64,000 nt of DNA from Methylotenera_A sp040079935 (GTDB taxonomy: Bacteria > Pseudomonadota > Gammaproteobacteria > Burkholderiales > Methylophilaceae). Under the pieces are notes generated by a model, which saw nothing but the letters and a program-made list of their open reading frames with translations, made no database searches and was not told the origin of the DNA. The stretch covers positions 124,001 to 188,000 of the forward strand of contig JBEBJI010000002.1 in assembly GCA_040079935.1 (NCBI GenBank). The letters are read 5' to 3'. The translations under genes were made by a program, and so were the position numbers. Numbering within the stretch: position 1 is the stretch's first letter; every line of letters begins with the position of its first letter. Below, piece by piece: positions 7,611-17,076 of the stretch.

Positions 7611-7931
7611 TTATTTAGCCAACATCTTTTTAATTTGCACTTCTGCGGCAATCCAGTAATCTGCGCTACTTCCTGCAAAGTTATTACGTTCAGCAATAAA
7701 ATAGGCGGCTGTTTCTACCATTTTATAGCGTTCAGCAGCGCCGATTTTTACTGTGGTCGCTTTGCTGGCTTTCTTTGCAGGTGCCTTTTTCGCAGCAATT
7801 TTTTTTACGGGTTTTGCTTTGTCAGCGACAGTTGCTTTTGTTTTAGTAGTTGCTGGTTTGCTAGCTACTTTCTTTGCAGCAGGTTTTTTGGCTGCTGGTT
7901 TTTTTTCAGTAGTTTTTTTTGCGGTTGCCAT
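7611..7931 (-). CDS. Histone-H1-like Lys/Ala-rich protein with C-terminal DUF2934 domain
   Basis: The 106-residue protein has two parts. Residues 1-60 are a Lys/Ala/Pro/Thr repeat (KKPAAKK, KKVASK, KKAPAKKASK) like eukaryotic H1 tails and bacterial H1-like nucleoid proteins. Residues 65-106 form a small domain (AERYKMVETAAYFIAERNNF ... DYWIAAEVQI) that fits DUF2934, a short helical domain of unknown function. DNA or polyanion binding by the tail is likely from composition. It is a single-gene unit on the minus strand, ending at the bidirectional terminator. An AGAGAGGAA ribosome site precedes ATG 7931. Confidence 0.85.
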   Translation of the reverse strand: MATAKKTTEKKPAAKKPAAKKVASKPATTKTKATVADKAKPVKKIAAKKAPAKKASKATTVKIGAAERYKMVETAAYFIAERNNFAGSSADYWIAAEVQIKKMLAK

Positions 7932-8002
7932 GAGAAGTTCCTCTCTATAAGGGTTCTAAATAAACGGTCACAAAAGTTAGTGCACTTACAAGTGTGATGA
8001 TA

Positions 8003-9466
8003 TTAAACTGTACCACCTACCGTCAAGCCATCAATTTTAAGCGTGGGTTGACCAACGCCAACTGGCACGCTTTGGCCTTCTTTGCCGCAAGTGCCTACGC
8101 CGCTGTCTAACGCCATGTCGTTGCCTATCATGGATACGCGCTTTAGCACATCTGGCCCGTTGCCGATTAAGGTTGCACCCTTGACTGGGTAGGTGATTTT
8201 ACCATCTTCAATCATATAAGCCTCTGCGGCGCTGAACACAAATTTGCCGCTGGTAATATCCACTTGTCCACCACCAAAATTAGCGGCGTAGAGACCTTTT
8301 TTAACCGATTTAATAATTTCCGCAGGGTCCTTATCGCCGTTCATCATGTAGGTATTAGTCATGCGCGGCATGGGGATGTGCGCGTAGCTCTCGCGGCGCG
8401 CATTGCCTGTCACTGCCATGCCCATCAGACGCGCGTTGAGGCTATCTTGAATATAGCCGCGCAAAATACCATTTTCAATCAACACGGTTTTATTGGTTTG
8501 GTTGCCTTCATCGTCCATGCTCAGCGAGCCACGCCTATCAACAATCGTGCCGTCATCAACAATAGTGATACCTTTGGCAGCCACTTGTTTGCCCATCATG
8601 TTGGCAAACGCGCTACTGCCTTTGCGGTTAAAATCACCCTCCAAACCATGTCCAATCGCTTCGTGTAGCAAAATTCCTGGCCAACCAGCACCTAGCACCA
8701 CGGTCATACTTCCTGCGGGGGCAGGGCGCGCGCCGAGGTTTGTAATGGCTTGATGCACTGCCTTTTGTGCGTAATCTTGTAAAATTTCATCGCTAAAATA
8801 GCTGTAATCAAATCGTCCGCCGCCGCCGCTAGAGCCTTGCTCACGCCTACCGTCTTGTTCAGCATGCACTTGCACCGAAATGCGCACCAATGGACGCACA
8901 TCGGCCGCCATCAGGCCATCGCTGCGCGCCACCATAATCACTTCGTATTCGCCTGCAATGCTTGCCATGACTTGCGTTACGCGCGGATCAATTTTGCGTG
9001 CAAATTGCTCTAAACGCTCTAGTAATTTTACTTTCGCATCAGCAGATAGACTGGCGATTGGGTCTTGCGGCAGATAAAGTTGCGTTGCAGGGCGCTTAAC
9101 AATGCTTTTGCCAGTTTGCTCAAGCCCCAGCGCGGCAATTGATTTTGTTGCGTCAGCCGCTGCTTTGAGCGCTGGTAAGTTGATGTCATCAGAATAGGCA
9201 AACGCAGTTCTTTCGCCGCTTACCGCACGCACGCCAACGCCTTGGTCGATGCTAAAATTGCCCGATTTGACTTGGCCTTCTTCTAAGCCCCACGATTCTG
9301 AGCGCGAATATTGAAAATACAAATCGGCGTAATCGACTTGATGCGACATAATGTTAGAAAGGATGCCCTGTAAGCCGCTTGTAGTAAGGCTTGCAGGCTT
9401 AAGCAAAACATCGTTTGCGATGTTAAAATGATCGACTCTGGTTAAATTGGGTTGTTCGATTTTCAT
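8003..9466 (-). CDS. tldD: TldD metalloprotease
   Basis: TldD, with TldE/PmbA, forms a zinc-dependent protease that degrades unfolded peptides and matures modified peptides such as microcins. The 487-residue length is normal. The zinc motif HEAIGHGLEGD (H-E-x3-H) is present, as are the substrate-groove GGGGRFDY segment and the C-terminal GTCGKEGQSVPVGVGQP. The partner TldE is not in the window, although the two usually sit apart. The gene is the last of the yhdP-nitrilase-tldD group on the minus strand. A diverged palindromic element may underlie its 5' coding part at 9365-9399. Confidence 0.96.
   Translation of the reverse strand: MKIEQPNLTRVDHFNIANDVLLKPASLTTSGLQGILSNIMSHQVDYADLYFQYSRSESWGLEEGQVKSGNFSIDQGVGVRAVSGERTAFAYSDDINLPALKAAADATKSIAALGLEQTGKSIVKRPATQLYLPQDPIASLSADAKVKLLERLEQFARKIDPRVTQVMASIAGEYEVIMVARSDGLMAADVRPLVRISVQVHAEQDGRREQGSSGGGGRFDYSYFSDEILQDYAQKAVHQAITNLGARPAPAGSMTVVLGAGWPGILLHEAIGHGLEGDFNRKGSSAFANMMGKQVAAKGITIVDDGTIVDRRGSLSMDDEGNQTNKTVLIENGILRGYIQDSLNARLMGMAVTGNARRESYAHIPMPRMTNTYMMNGDKDPAEIIKSVKKGLYAANFGGGQVDITSGKFVFSAAEAYMIEDGKITYPVKGATLIGNGPDVLKRVSMIGNDMALDSGVGTCGKEGQSVPVGVGQPTLKIDGLTVGGTV
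9365..9399 (+). repeat. Possible diverged 35-bp palindromic element inside tldD
   Basis: On the plus strand the left arm GCCCTGTAAGCC (9365-9376) is identical to that of the copy at 55316-55350, and the right arm GGCTTGCAGGCT (9388-9399) matches the family at about ten of twelve positions. The spacer is exactly 11 bases, as in all copies, but its sequence (GCTTGTAGTAA) is not the usual loop. The encoded residues look normal for TldD, so coincidence is not excluded. Confidence 0.4.
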
Positions 9467-9526
9467 AGCAATACTATAACAGCTCGGCTTAAAAGCGGCG
9501 TAAGTATATTCTTGAATTTGGCGTTA

Positions 9527-10435
9527 TTAAACTGCCTTAATGGTGCGGTGTTTTAGCGCAGGTAAGCTGTTGCGTAAGCTGGCTTGATAATCACGATTAA
9601 TGTTAGCAATCACCACGCCAGAGCCGCGCGGCAGCCTATCTAAAATTACTCCCCACGGGTCAACAATCATGCTGTTGCCGTGTGTTTCGCGGCCAGATAA
9701 ATGATAACCGCCTTGCGCTGGCGCGATGACGTAGCATAAGTTTTCAATAGCACGGGCGCGGATTAAACTTTCCCAATGCGCTTTACCTGTAGTTTCGGTA
9801 AATGCAGATGGAATGACAATCATATCGACTTGCCCCATGGCGCGATATAGCTCGGGGAAGCGCAAATCATAACAAGTAGACAGGCCAATTTTGCCGTAAG
9901 GTGTTTCTACTACAACAACCTCGTTACCTGACTCGATGGTATTTTCTTCATGATAATGCTCGGTACCTAAGTCGAGTCCGAATAGGTGGATTTTGTCGTA
10001 ACGTGCGACTTGTTCGCCCTTGTCGTTATACACCAAGCAGCTATTACGCACTTTGGTGGGGTAATTGCTGACCAAAGGAACTGTCCCACCTATGAGCCAA
10101 ATTTCGTATTCGCGCGCAATTTTGGAGAGAAAACGTTGAATCGGACCATCGCCCGCCTTTTCACGCACAGCTACTTTGTCGCTTTCTTTGGTGCCCATGA
10201 TGCAGAAATATTCTGGCAACACTACAATTTTTGCGCCTTGCTCAACTGCAATAGTTATCAAACGTTCGGCTTCGGTGAGGTTTGAAGCTACGTTTGGGCT
10301 AGACGCCATTTGAATGCCCGCCACTCTTACAATGCCAGATGCAATGGCTTTATTGAGCGCTTTGCTACTGGAAGTCACGTTATCTCTAGCTCTGCTGTAG
10401 GATTTTGGTGTTTTATTTCGCGATGTAATTGGCAT
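9527..10435 (-). CDS. Nitrilase-superfamily carbon-nitrogen hydrolase (Nit1/YafV-like)
   Basis: This 302-residue protein of the nitrilase fold probably acts as an omega-amidase or as a Nit-type deaminated-glutathione amidase. The catalytic triad is visible: Glu in VVLPEYFCIMG, Lys in ARYDKIHLFGLD, and the nucleophilic Cys in IGLSTCYDLRFPELYR. The conserved core begins at VRVAGIQMASSPN, so about 35 residues precede it; ATG 10435 is the only ATG, and the Ser/Lys/Arg-rich N-terminus is longer than usual. Shorter non-ATG starts are possible. It sits between yhdP and tldD, a neighbourhood common in Betaproteobacteria. Confidence 0.9.
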   Translation of the reverse strand: MPITSRNKTPKSYSRARDNVTSSSKALNKAIASGIVRVAGIQMASSPNVASNLTEAERLITIAVEQGAKIVVLPEYFCIMGTKESDKVAVREKAGDGPIQRFLSKIAREYEIWLIGGTVPLVSNYPTKVRNSCLVYNDKGEQVARYDKIHLFGLDLGTEHYHEENTIESGNEVVVVETPYGKIGLSTCYDLRFPELYRAMGQVDMIVIPSAFTETTGKAHWESLIRARAIENLCYVIAPAQGGYHLSGRETHGNSMIVDPWGVILDRLPRGSGVVIANINRDYQASLRNSLPALKHRTIKAV

Positions 10436-10463
10436 AAACTTTTCTTTTTGTTTGTAGTTATAC

Positions 10464-13400
10464 TTAAGGATTTAGCGGCGATTTACTGCTCGGTTTTTGC
10501 ACATTATCTTTCTCTGATTCTACCTCTACTGGCTTATCCCATGTGCCAGTAATGGTGTATTCGCTAGAGATGATTTTGTTAAATGGGTCTTTTAGTATCT
10601 TTTGCGCAACAAAAGCAGCTGCACCAGCAATCGGTCCACCAGCCAGCGCGGCAAGCGATAAACTATCGCTGACATGCGGGGTAACTTTTACTTTTAATTT
10701 TTGTGTTTCTGTTTTTAAGTTGGTTTCACCTTTGATGCTGGTTTCAGCGGCGGGGCCAGTCATAAAAAAATCATCACTGCGCATAATGCCATTTTCAATT
10801 TTGGCATTGGCGCTAATTTTATCAAAAGCAAAACCATCGCTGAATAAATCTCTAAAATCTAAACTCAAACGGCGTGGTAGGCTTTGCAGTGTTAGCAAGC
10901 CAAACAGACGTCCAACACCAGGCTGCACTTTTAAAATTTGACCTTTTGTCGCATCTAGCTTGAAGTTGCCATCCAAACTGTTGGTATCAAATTCATGCGG
11001 GCTACCAGACCATCGCAATTGTCCGACAATCTCAGCCTCTCCACCTTTTACCGTATCAGGTTGGCCAAAACGTTTAAGAGTTTTCCCGATATTACTCACA
11101 TTAAGCGTAAATTTTAAATTGGTATTAGGGTTGCGTGTCCAATTATGCCAGTTACCATCGGCGGTTAATGTGCTGTCTGGATTAGTGATTTTTAGCTTTT
11201 GTATAGCCCAATCATCGCCAGTTTCAAAAGCGTTCAGTTCCAAGCTGCCTAAGTTTTTATTGCCTAATTGAAAATTTTCTGCTGTTACGTCTAGTGCAGG
11301 GTAGCTCTTAGTGAGTTTTGTAAAGTCTTTTTTCTCCGCAACTTTATTGATTTCGTTGCTGTTCGGAATGCTTAGGTTTTTAAGTCGCGCAATAATTTTC
11401 CCGTTTGAATTAACATTGCTTGCGCTTTGCCATTCTGCGTTGCCAGTAATTTCCTGGCTATCAATCGCCATTTGTAAGCCAGTGGCATTGGGTTGTGCAA
11501 TTAGTTTTACAGCATTTAATCTGCGGCCAAAAACGTCAAGCTTTTGTACAACAACATTGGCTTTATTGATAGTTATTGGTGAGGCCTCAGTTTTGTTGCT
11601 AGGCTTGCTAAATAGTGCTAACCAGTCGTTTACATCTACATAATCCAACTTTCCATGCAAGGATAAGCCTGGCTGACTGGGTGTTTCTGCAACCATATTA
11701 ATGCCAATATCGCCGCGCTCAAAAGCAAGCTTTCCTGCTTGTTCAGTACGTAATATTTTTGCAGCGATAACGTTACCATATTGAATATCCGCACTGTCAT
11801 TGCTTGGGCTGGTTTGCTTTTTCACGATACTGAAAGCCACATTTTGATTGGCCGTCTTATTAAATGGTGGCGGAAGTTGTATGGCCATGCCTACTAAGTT
11901 TGAGCGTAAATTAACATCAGCCAGCGGTTTTTTAATGGTGATATCGCCTGTCCAATCTGTGTTGCCTTGTATGCTATCTATCAGCGCGTTGGAAGCTAAT
12001 TTTTTGATGCCAACATCGGAAACACGTCCCTTGGCATTTATTCGCAATATTTTGTCAGCACCAGTAACTAAGCTAAATTGTGCTGGCCCGCCTAAAATTT
12101 CAGTGTTCACATTTTGCGCGGCTAAGCTGTTTTCAGTAAAATTAAGTACACCATTTAACTTACTAAGTTCTGGCAAACCAACATCAGCGTTTGTAAATAT
12201 GGTGCCGTTGGTGATTTTGTAAACACCCTTGTATTTCGCGGATTCTAGATCTTGCATGGGTATTTTTAATTCTAAGGAAAGCTTGCCACTACCTGCGGTT
12301 TTTAAGTTGTCCGTAAAACCTTGAGTGACTAATTTTACTGGGCTCTCATTGACAAATTTGATGCCATCAACCACTGGTCCTTCTACCTCGCTGACGATAT
12401 GCAGTATTGGCCAATCGGCATCAAGCTGTGCAATTTCCGTTTTGCTTTTGATGATTTTATTGCCGTAAATATGGCCTTTGTTGGCGTTGAGTTCCATACG
12501 CTTGCCTTCAAACAGCATGTCTAAGCCTAAGCCTTCAACCATCGGCCAGCCCGTTCCATATTCCAGTAGCACATCACTCACTTTGGCGGTCACTTTAAAG
12601 ATGCCCAGTTTTTTATCTAATTTGTTCTTTTTATCCACGTATGGGAAATCCGCTAAATTGCCTTTCACTACAAGGTTCACATCTTCAGCGCGACCTTCTA
12701 AAATAGACGTGTCTAACCACTGCAAGGTTTCTTTACCAAGTATGATGGGGTAGTAAAAAAGCGCATATTTGGCATTACCTTTGCCAAATTTCCCAACTAA
12801 ATCTAAATAACCGCCTTTGATGCCATTTTTGTTATAGCTTGCATTGACCGTGCCGGTAATGTGTGGGCTGGAAATAAAAAGTTCTTTGGCAGTGATTTTG
12901 ATTTTGTCGTTGTTAATTTCCCAATTTACTTGGCCATTTAGTTTATCTGCAGGTATCGGCCAGCGCAAAATATCTTTTAAATCTAGCATGGCATTTTGCG
13001 TGTTTAAAATTACTACGCCGCCCTCTTCATCGGCTTTAATAGTGCCTGTGAGGTTGCTAAAACCAGGAATTTTTTGGTATGCAGTAATGCCTAGTTTTTT
13101 AAATCCGCTGTTGATTTTGTAAATGCTTGGTTTGTAGGCTTCACCCTCATAACCTAGTGCCAACGCTTGCAGCTCACCCACCAGTGAGAGAGCATTTAAT
13201 TGGCTGGTGACATTATCAGGAAGTGTAAAGTAGGGCGAAAGTTGCTTAATGGACGCTAAATCAAATTGGTCTAGTTTTAGGTCTGCTTTTACCCAAGGTT
13301 TGCCATTTCTGGTGCTGCTTGCATAATAGCCGCTGCCGTTGTTGATATTGAGACCAGTGTTGGTGCTGAGCTTAATGTTTTGTGCGCTGATGGTTTGGGT

Positions 13401-14333
13401 GTTTTTAAAATCGCTCCAGCCAATATCGCCAGTAAATTGTTTTGCAATAAACGGTGCCGTTTGTTTGTTTACAATAAGCGATAAATTATTTAACGTAGCA
13501 TGCATTTTTACTTTTTCTATTTTTGCATCAGCAAAATCTAGTGATATTTGCGCATCACCCGTGCCAGATTGGATATCAACTGGATAACTTACCCAAGGTC
13601 GCCACACCGCCAAATCGGCTTGTTTTAGCTGTAAAGATAGATCGCCATGCCAAGTGTTTATTTTACCAACATCGCGACCAACAAAACGCCCATTGGCTTC
13701 TATAAAATGGCTGGTTCCAATCGATGGCAGGGCACTAATGCTAAACGTGTGCTGACCAAACAAGGTTTTCCAAGCAGGATTGAGTAGCGTCAGATTGAGT
13801 TGCTTCAGCGATAGTGGCGGTGCTTGGCGCATATCGTCCAGCCAAATCACTTGCGCGTTTTTAATGCGTACTTTGGATTGACTCAGCAACCAGTTGGGAA
13901 ACTCTGGCTGACTTTTACCCGCCAAATTGATACCAGCCAAATAAATATCGCCATCCGCTTTACGGCGTATAGTGAGTTCGGGTTGGTTGACCGTAAGCCT
14001 TGATAGGCGAGGCTCCAGCAATGGCAAGCTCAGCCAAGAAATTTTCGCCTGCACGTCATTTAAGTGCAGTGCCGAACGATTTTCAGCATCAAATACATCA
14101 ACGTTTTTAAGTCCAATATGTGGTGAAAAACCATCCCAGCTTGGCGTAATGTCGCCAATGGTGATTTTCTGTCCAGCGGTTTTGCTGGCAAAAGCGGCAA
14201 TGTCGTTTTTGTATTGGTCGATATTCGGGAAAATCACAAAACGCACGATTAGCGCTACTAAAACGATAATACCCAATATGGCTAGCAATGCGTATAACAG
14301 CCAGCGGTAGAGTTTTTTGAGGTGAATTAGCAT
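10464..14333 (-). CDS. yhdP: YhdP, large AsmA-like envelope lipid-transport protein
   Basis: At 1289 residues this is a full-length YhdP of the AsmA/TamB-like repeating-beta-groove group. In E. coli it moves phospholipid from the inner to the outer membrane, redundantly with TamB and YdbH. One N-terminal membrane anchor (LLYALLAILGIIVLVALIVR, residues about 13-33) is followed by a very long periplasmic beta-rich region with repeated LxGxLxxxDF-type strands. The C-terminal AsmA-like part includes GVGRLFGLLTLQSLPRRLSLDF, a recognisable signature. It heads a minus-strand operon with the nitrilase-like gene and tldD. Confidence 0.93.
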   Translation of the reverse strand: MLIHLKKLYRWLLYALLAILGIIVLVALIVRFVIFPNIDQYKNDIAAFASKTAGQKITIGDITPSWDGFSPHIGLKNVDVFDAENRSALHLNDVQAKISWLSLPLLEPRLSRLTVNQPELTIRRKADGDIYLAGINLAGKSQPEFPNWLLSQSKVRIKNAQVIWLDDMRQAPPLSLKQLNLTLLNPAWKTLFGQHTFSISALPSIGTSHFIEANGRFVGRDVGKINTWHGDLSLQLKQADLAVWRPWVSYPVDIQSGTGDAQISLDFADAKIEKVKMHATLNNLSLIVNKQTAPFIAKQFTGDIGWSDFKNTQTISAQNIKLSTNTGLNINNGSGYYASSTRNGKPWVKADLKLDQFDLASIKQLSPYFTLPDNVTSQLNALSLVGELQALALGYEGEAYKPSIYKINSGFKKLGITAYQKIPGFSNLTGTIKADEEGGVVILNTQNAMLDLKDILRWPIPADKLNGQVNWEINNDKIKITAKELFISSPHITGTVNASYNKNGIKGGYLDLVGKFGKGNAKYALFYYPIILGKETLQWLDTSILEGRAEDVNLVVKGNLADFPYVDKKNKLDKKLGIFKVTAKVSDVLLEYGTGWPMVEGLGLDMLFEGKRMELNANKGHIYGNKIIKSKTEIAQLDADWPILHIVSEVEGPVVDGIKFVNESPVKLVTQGFTDNLKTAGSGKLSLELKIPMQDLESAKYKGVYKITNGTIFTNADVGLPELSKLNGVLNFTENSLAAQNVNTEILGGPAQFSLVTGADKILRINAKGRVSDVGIKKLASNALIDSIQGNTDWTGDITIKKPLADVNLRSNLVGMAIQLPPPFNKTANQNVAFSIVKKQTSPSNDSADIQYGNVIAAKILRTEQAGKLAFERGDIGINMVAETPSQPGLSLHGKLDYVDVNDWLALFSKPSNKTEASPITINKANVVVQKLDVFGRRLNAVKLIAQPNATGLQMAIDSQEITGNAEWQSASNVNSNGKIIARLKNLSIPNSNEINKVAEKKDFTKLTKSYPALDVTAENFQLGNKNLGSLELNAFETGDDWAIQKLKITNPDSTLTADGNWHNWTRNPNTNLKFTLNVSNIGKTLKRFGQPDTVKGGEAEIVGQLRWSGSPHEFDTNSLDGNFKLDATKGQILKVQPGVGRLFGLLTLQSLPRRLSLDFRDLFSDGFAFDKISANAKIENGIMRSDDFFMTGPAAETSIKGETNLKTETQKLKVKVTPHVSDSLSLAALAGGPIAGAAAFVAQKILKDPFNKIISSEYTITGTWDKPVEVESEKDNVQKPSSKSPLNP

Positions 14334-14507
14334 TAAGATTTTATTATTACTTTAATAATTGCGCTATGCATTGTAGTTGCCGTTTATTTTACTTTAATTG
14401 GTCGAATAGCACATGTGATAAATTTGCTTAGAAAATGCGCTAGATGCTTTAGAATAACGCCTTTTGGCCAATTTGGCTGACATTAGACCAATAAGTTCAG
14501 GCTCACA

Positions 14508-16418
14508 TTGATTCAATTTAGAAATTTAACGCTCACGCGCGGCGTAAAAGTGTTGCTAGAGGCGGCATCTTTTCAGCTGCACCTAGGCCATAAAGTCGGC
14601 TTAATTGGCGCGAATGGCGCAGGTAAAACCTCGCTTTTTGCCTTGCTGCGCGGTGAGTTGCAGCCTGAAGTGGGCGATTTGGAAATGCCACCAAACTGGG
14701 TGATTGCGCACGTGGCGCAAGAAACGCCCGCGCTAAATCAGCCTGCAGTTGAGTTTGTTTTGGATGGCGATGTTGAGCTGCGTGAAATTGAAAATGTTTT
14801 AATTGCGGCAGAAGCCAATCATCAAGGCGAAAAAATCGCCGAGCTACATCATCGTTTGAGTGATATTGAGGGTTACAGCGCCAAAGCGCGCGCATCTGCC
14901 TTGCTGGATGGTTTGGGTTTCTCGCAGTTAGATTTGGTGCGTGCCGTCAGTGAATTTTCTGGCGGTTGGCGTGTGCGCTTGAATTTGGCGCGTGCATTGA
15001 TGTGCCGAAGTGATTTATTGCTACTGGATGAGCCGACCAATCACTTGGACTTAGACGCGGTGATTTGGCTAGAAGGCTGGTTACGCGAGTATCGCGGCAC
15101 TTTACTACTTATTTCGCACGATAGAGATTTTCTCGATGCGGTGATTGATAATGTGCTGCATATTGAACAGCAACGCATCACACTTTATCGTGGCGGTTAC
15201 AGCGATTTTGAGCGCCAACGTGCCGAAAAACTCGCGCTGCAGCAGGCCATGTATGAAAAGCAACAGCGCAAAGTCGCGCATTTACACAGTTATATTGATC
15301 GTTTTCGCGTGCAAGCCACTAAAGCGCGTCAGGCGCAAAGCCGCATTAAGGCGCTGGAGCGCATGGAAATGATTTCTGCTGCGCATGTAGATTCGCAATT
15401 TAACTTTGAGTTTCGTGCGCCGATAAGCGCGCCAGACCCACTGCTGGTGCTAGATGACGTTGATGCAGGTTACGCGGATAAAAAAATATTAAATCAGGTG
15501 AAACTGACGATTCGCCCAGGAGAGCGTATCGGCTTGCTGGGTAAGAACGGCGCGGGCAAATCTACACTCATTAAATTGTTAGCCAAAGAATTAAAACCAT
15601 TAACAGGTAAAAGAATTGAAGGCAAAGATTTGCGCATTGGTTATTTTGCGCAACATCAATTGGAACAACTGCGCCCAAGCGAATCGCCCTTGCAACACAT
15701 GCTGCGGCTAGACCCGACCACGCGTGAACAAGAACACTTAAATTTTCTTGGCGGCTTTGATTTTAAAGGCGACATGGCGCGCAGTTCAATTGAAAAATTT
15801 TCTGGTGGTGAAAAATCACGCCTCGCTTTGGCGCTATTAATTTGGACTCGACCGAATTTGCTATTATTGGACGAGCCGACCAATCATTTAGATTTGGAAA
15901 TGCGTCACGCGTTGACATTGGCCTTGCAGGATTATGAGGGTGGCGTGATTTTGGTTTCGCACGATAGAGCTTTATTAAGAGCAAGCTGCGATAAATTTGT
16001 GTTAGTTGCGCATGGTAAAGCGGAGGCGTTTGACGGCGATTTGGAAGATTATAAAGCTTGGCTTTTAACTCAAAAAACAATAAATAACGATGCTCTGCAG
16101 ACCAATACCCATGCGCCTTCCAGGGCATCTCAAAATAGCTATTCGCAGCAAAAACAAGATAGACAAGCGCGTATTCTGCAGCGTCGTCCATTGTTAAAAG
16201 AAACTGAACAGCTCGAAAAAACCCTCGATAAATTGAACCAAGAAAAAGCAGATTTAGACGCGCGTGCTGGTGAATCTAGTTTATATGAAGCTGAAAATAA
16301 AACAGAATTGCAACAATTATTAAAACGCCAAGCCGAGCTTGGAGGCGCAATTGATGAAGCTGAAATGCGCTGGCTGGAACTGCACGAGCAGCTTGAAACT
16401 TTACCCGAAATTACCTAA
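14508..16418 (+). CDS. yheS: ABC-F ATPase, YheS-type
   Basis: ABC-F proteins bind the ribosomal E site and relieve stalled or difficult translation. The 636-residue protein has two nucleotide-binding domains: Walker A motifs GANGAGKTSL and GKNGAGKSTL, signatures FSGGWRVRLNLARAL and FSGGEKSRLALALL, and Walker B LLLLDEPTNHLDL twice. Between them lies the charged P-site linker rich in Gln and Arg. The C-terminal part is a coiled coil (KETEQLEKTLDKL). The start is TTG 14508, matching the expected MIQFRNLTL. A 35-bp palindromic element at 16092-16126 encodes LQTNTHAPSR in the linker before the coiled coil. Confidence 0.92.
   Translation: MIQFRNLTLTRGVKVLLEAASFQLHLGHKVGLIGANGAGKTSLFALLRGELQPEVGDLEMPPNWVIAHVAQETPALNQPAVEFVLDGDVELREIENVLIAAEANHQGEKIAELHHRLSDIEGYSAKARASALLDGLGFSQLDLVRAVSEFSGGWRVRLNLARALMCRSDLLLLDEPTNHLDLDAVIWLEGWLREYRGTLLLISHDRDFLDAVIDNVLHIEQQRITLYRGGYSDFERQRAEKLALQQAMYEKQQRKVAHLHSYIDRFRVQATKARQAQSRIKALERMEMISAAHVDSQFNFEFRAPISAPDPLLVLDDVDAGYADKKILNQVKLTIRPGERIGLLGKNGAGKSTLIKLLAKELKPLTGKRIEGKDLRIGYFAQHQLEQLRPSESPLQHMLRLDPTTREQEHLNFLGGFDFKGDMARSSIEKFSGGEKSRLALALLIWTRPNLLLLDEPTNHLDLEMRHALTLALQDYEGGVILVSHDRALLRASCDKFVLVAHGKAEAFDGDLEDYKAWLLTQKTINNDALQTNTHAPSRASQNSYSQQKQDRQARILQRRPLLKETEQLEKTLDKLNQEKADLDARAGESSLYEAENKTELQQLLKRQAELGGAIDEAEMRWLELHEQLETLPEIT
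16092..16126 (+). repeat. 35-bp palindromic element, copy inside the ABC-F gene
   Basis: Arm GCTCTGCAGACC, loop AATACCCATGC, arm GCCTTCCAGGGC. It matches the folC copy (59792-59826) at 29 of 35 positions. The codon phase is identical in both genes, giving ALQTNTHAPSRA here and ALQANIHAALRA in folC. It sits between the second ATPase domain and the C-terminal coiled coil, a tolerant place for an insertion. Confidence 0.85.
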
Positions 16419-16453
16419 TACATAACTAAAAACCTAACCTAAAAGAGAATGAT

Positions 16454-17014
16454 ATGGATTATTCAAAACGCCTCACTTTGCTGCACGCCTTATGTCTTGC
16501 GGAAACTTTTGATGATGATGGTGCAAAACACAACATTAATTTAGACGAATATAACGCGCTTGATTCAGCGCATTATTTAGCCAGTTACGTTACTTTTAAG
16601 GCGATTCAAGAGGCCGATAGGCAGCCTGCGTTTGAACATAAAAATAATTTTGATATGTTAAGCGTGTATCAAACTTATGCGTTGTTGGCGTTTACGTTTT
16701 TTACAGCGCCGCTAGCTGCTGAAATGCTCATGCCCGATTTAACTGCTGCACAAATTGTCATTTCAAAAACCTTATTTGCAGGCTTGCCAGAAGCGGAATT
16801 GTTGGAAATTATCGAGAGTGGATTTAATAAATTCAAATTGATAGGTGAGGCTGAGGCCGAGCACTGGATCGAGTTTCGTGAGAATCTAGACAAACTCACC
16901 GTGAGTTTTGTCATCGCTGGTACGGATGACGATAGCCCGCACAGCAAAGAGGAAGTATTGCCTTTATTTGGGCAAATGCTCAGCCAATTGTGTGAGGCGT
17001 TTCAGGCAGATTGA
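16454..17014 (+). CDS. Unrecognised conserved-looking protein, helical
   Basis: This is a 186-residue protein that I do not recognise. It begins MDYSKRLTLLHALCLAE, is rich in Ala, Leu, Glu and Asp, and appears all-helical and soluble; one hydrophobic stretch (YALLAFTFFTAPLAAEML, residues about 76-93) could be buried or membrane-associated. No catalytic motif or signal peptide is visible. An AAAAGAG ribosome site precedes ATG 16454, 35 bases after the ABC-F stop, so cotranscription is plausible. A palindromic element lies just after its stop. Confidence 0.75.
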   Translation: MDYSKRLTLLHALCLAETFDDDGAKHNINLDEYNALDSAHYLASYVTFKAIQEADRQPAFEHKNNFDMLSVYQTYALLAFTFFTAPLAAEMLMPDLTAAQIVISKTLFAGLPEAELLEIIESGFNKFKLIGEAEAEHWIEFRENLDKLTVSFVIAGTDDDSPHSKEEVLPLFGQMLSQLCEAFQAD

Positions 17015-17027
17015 TTTAAAATTAATG

Positions 17028-17062
17028 GCTCTGTGATGCGCATGGATGTTGCCTCGCAGGGC
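17028..17062 (-). repeat. 35-bp palindromic element, intergenic between convergent genes
   Basis: On the minus strand: arm GCCCTGCGAGGC, loop AACATCCATGC, arm GCATCACAGAGC. It begins 13 bases after the stop of the 186-residue gene and ends 14 bases before the end of the convergent Cys-rich gene. The hairpin could act as a transcript end or stabiliser for either gene, though no T-tract is present. Confidence 0.85.
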
Positions 17063-17076
17063 AGTGCTTTATGGTT

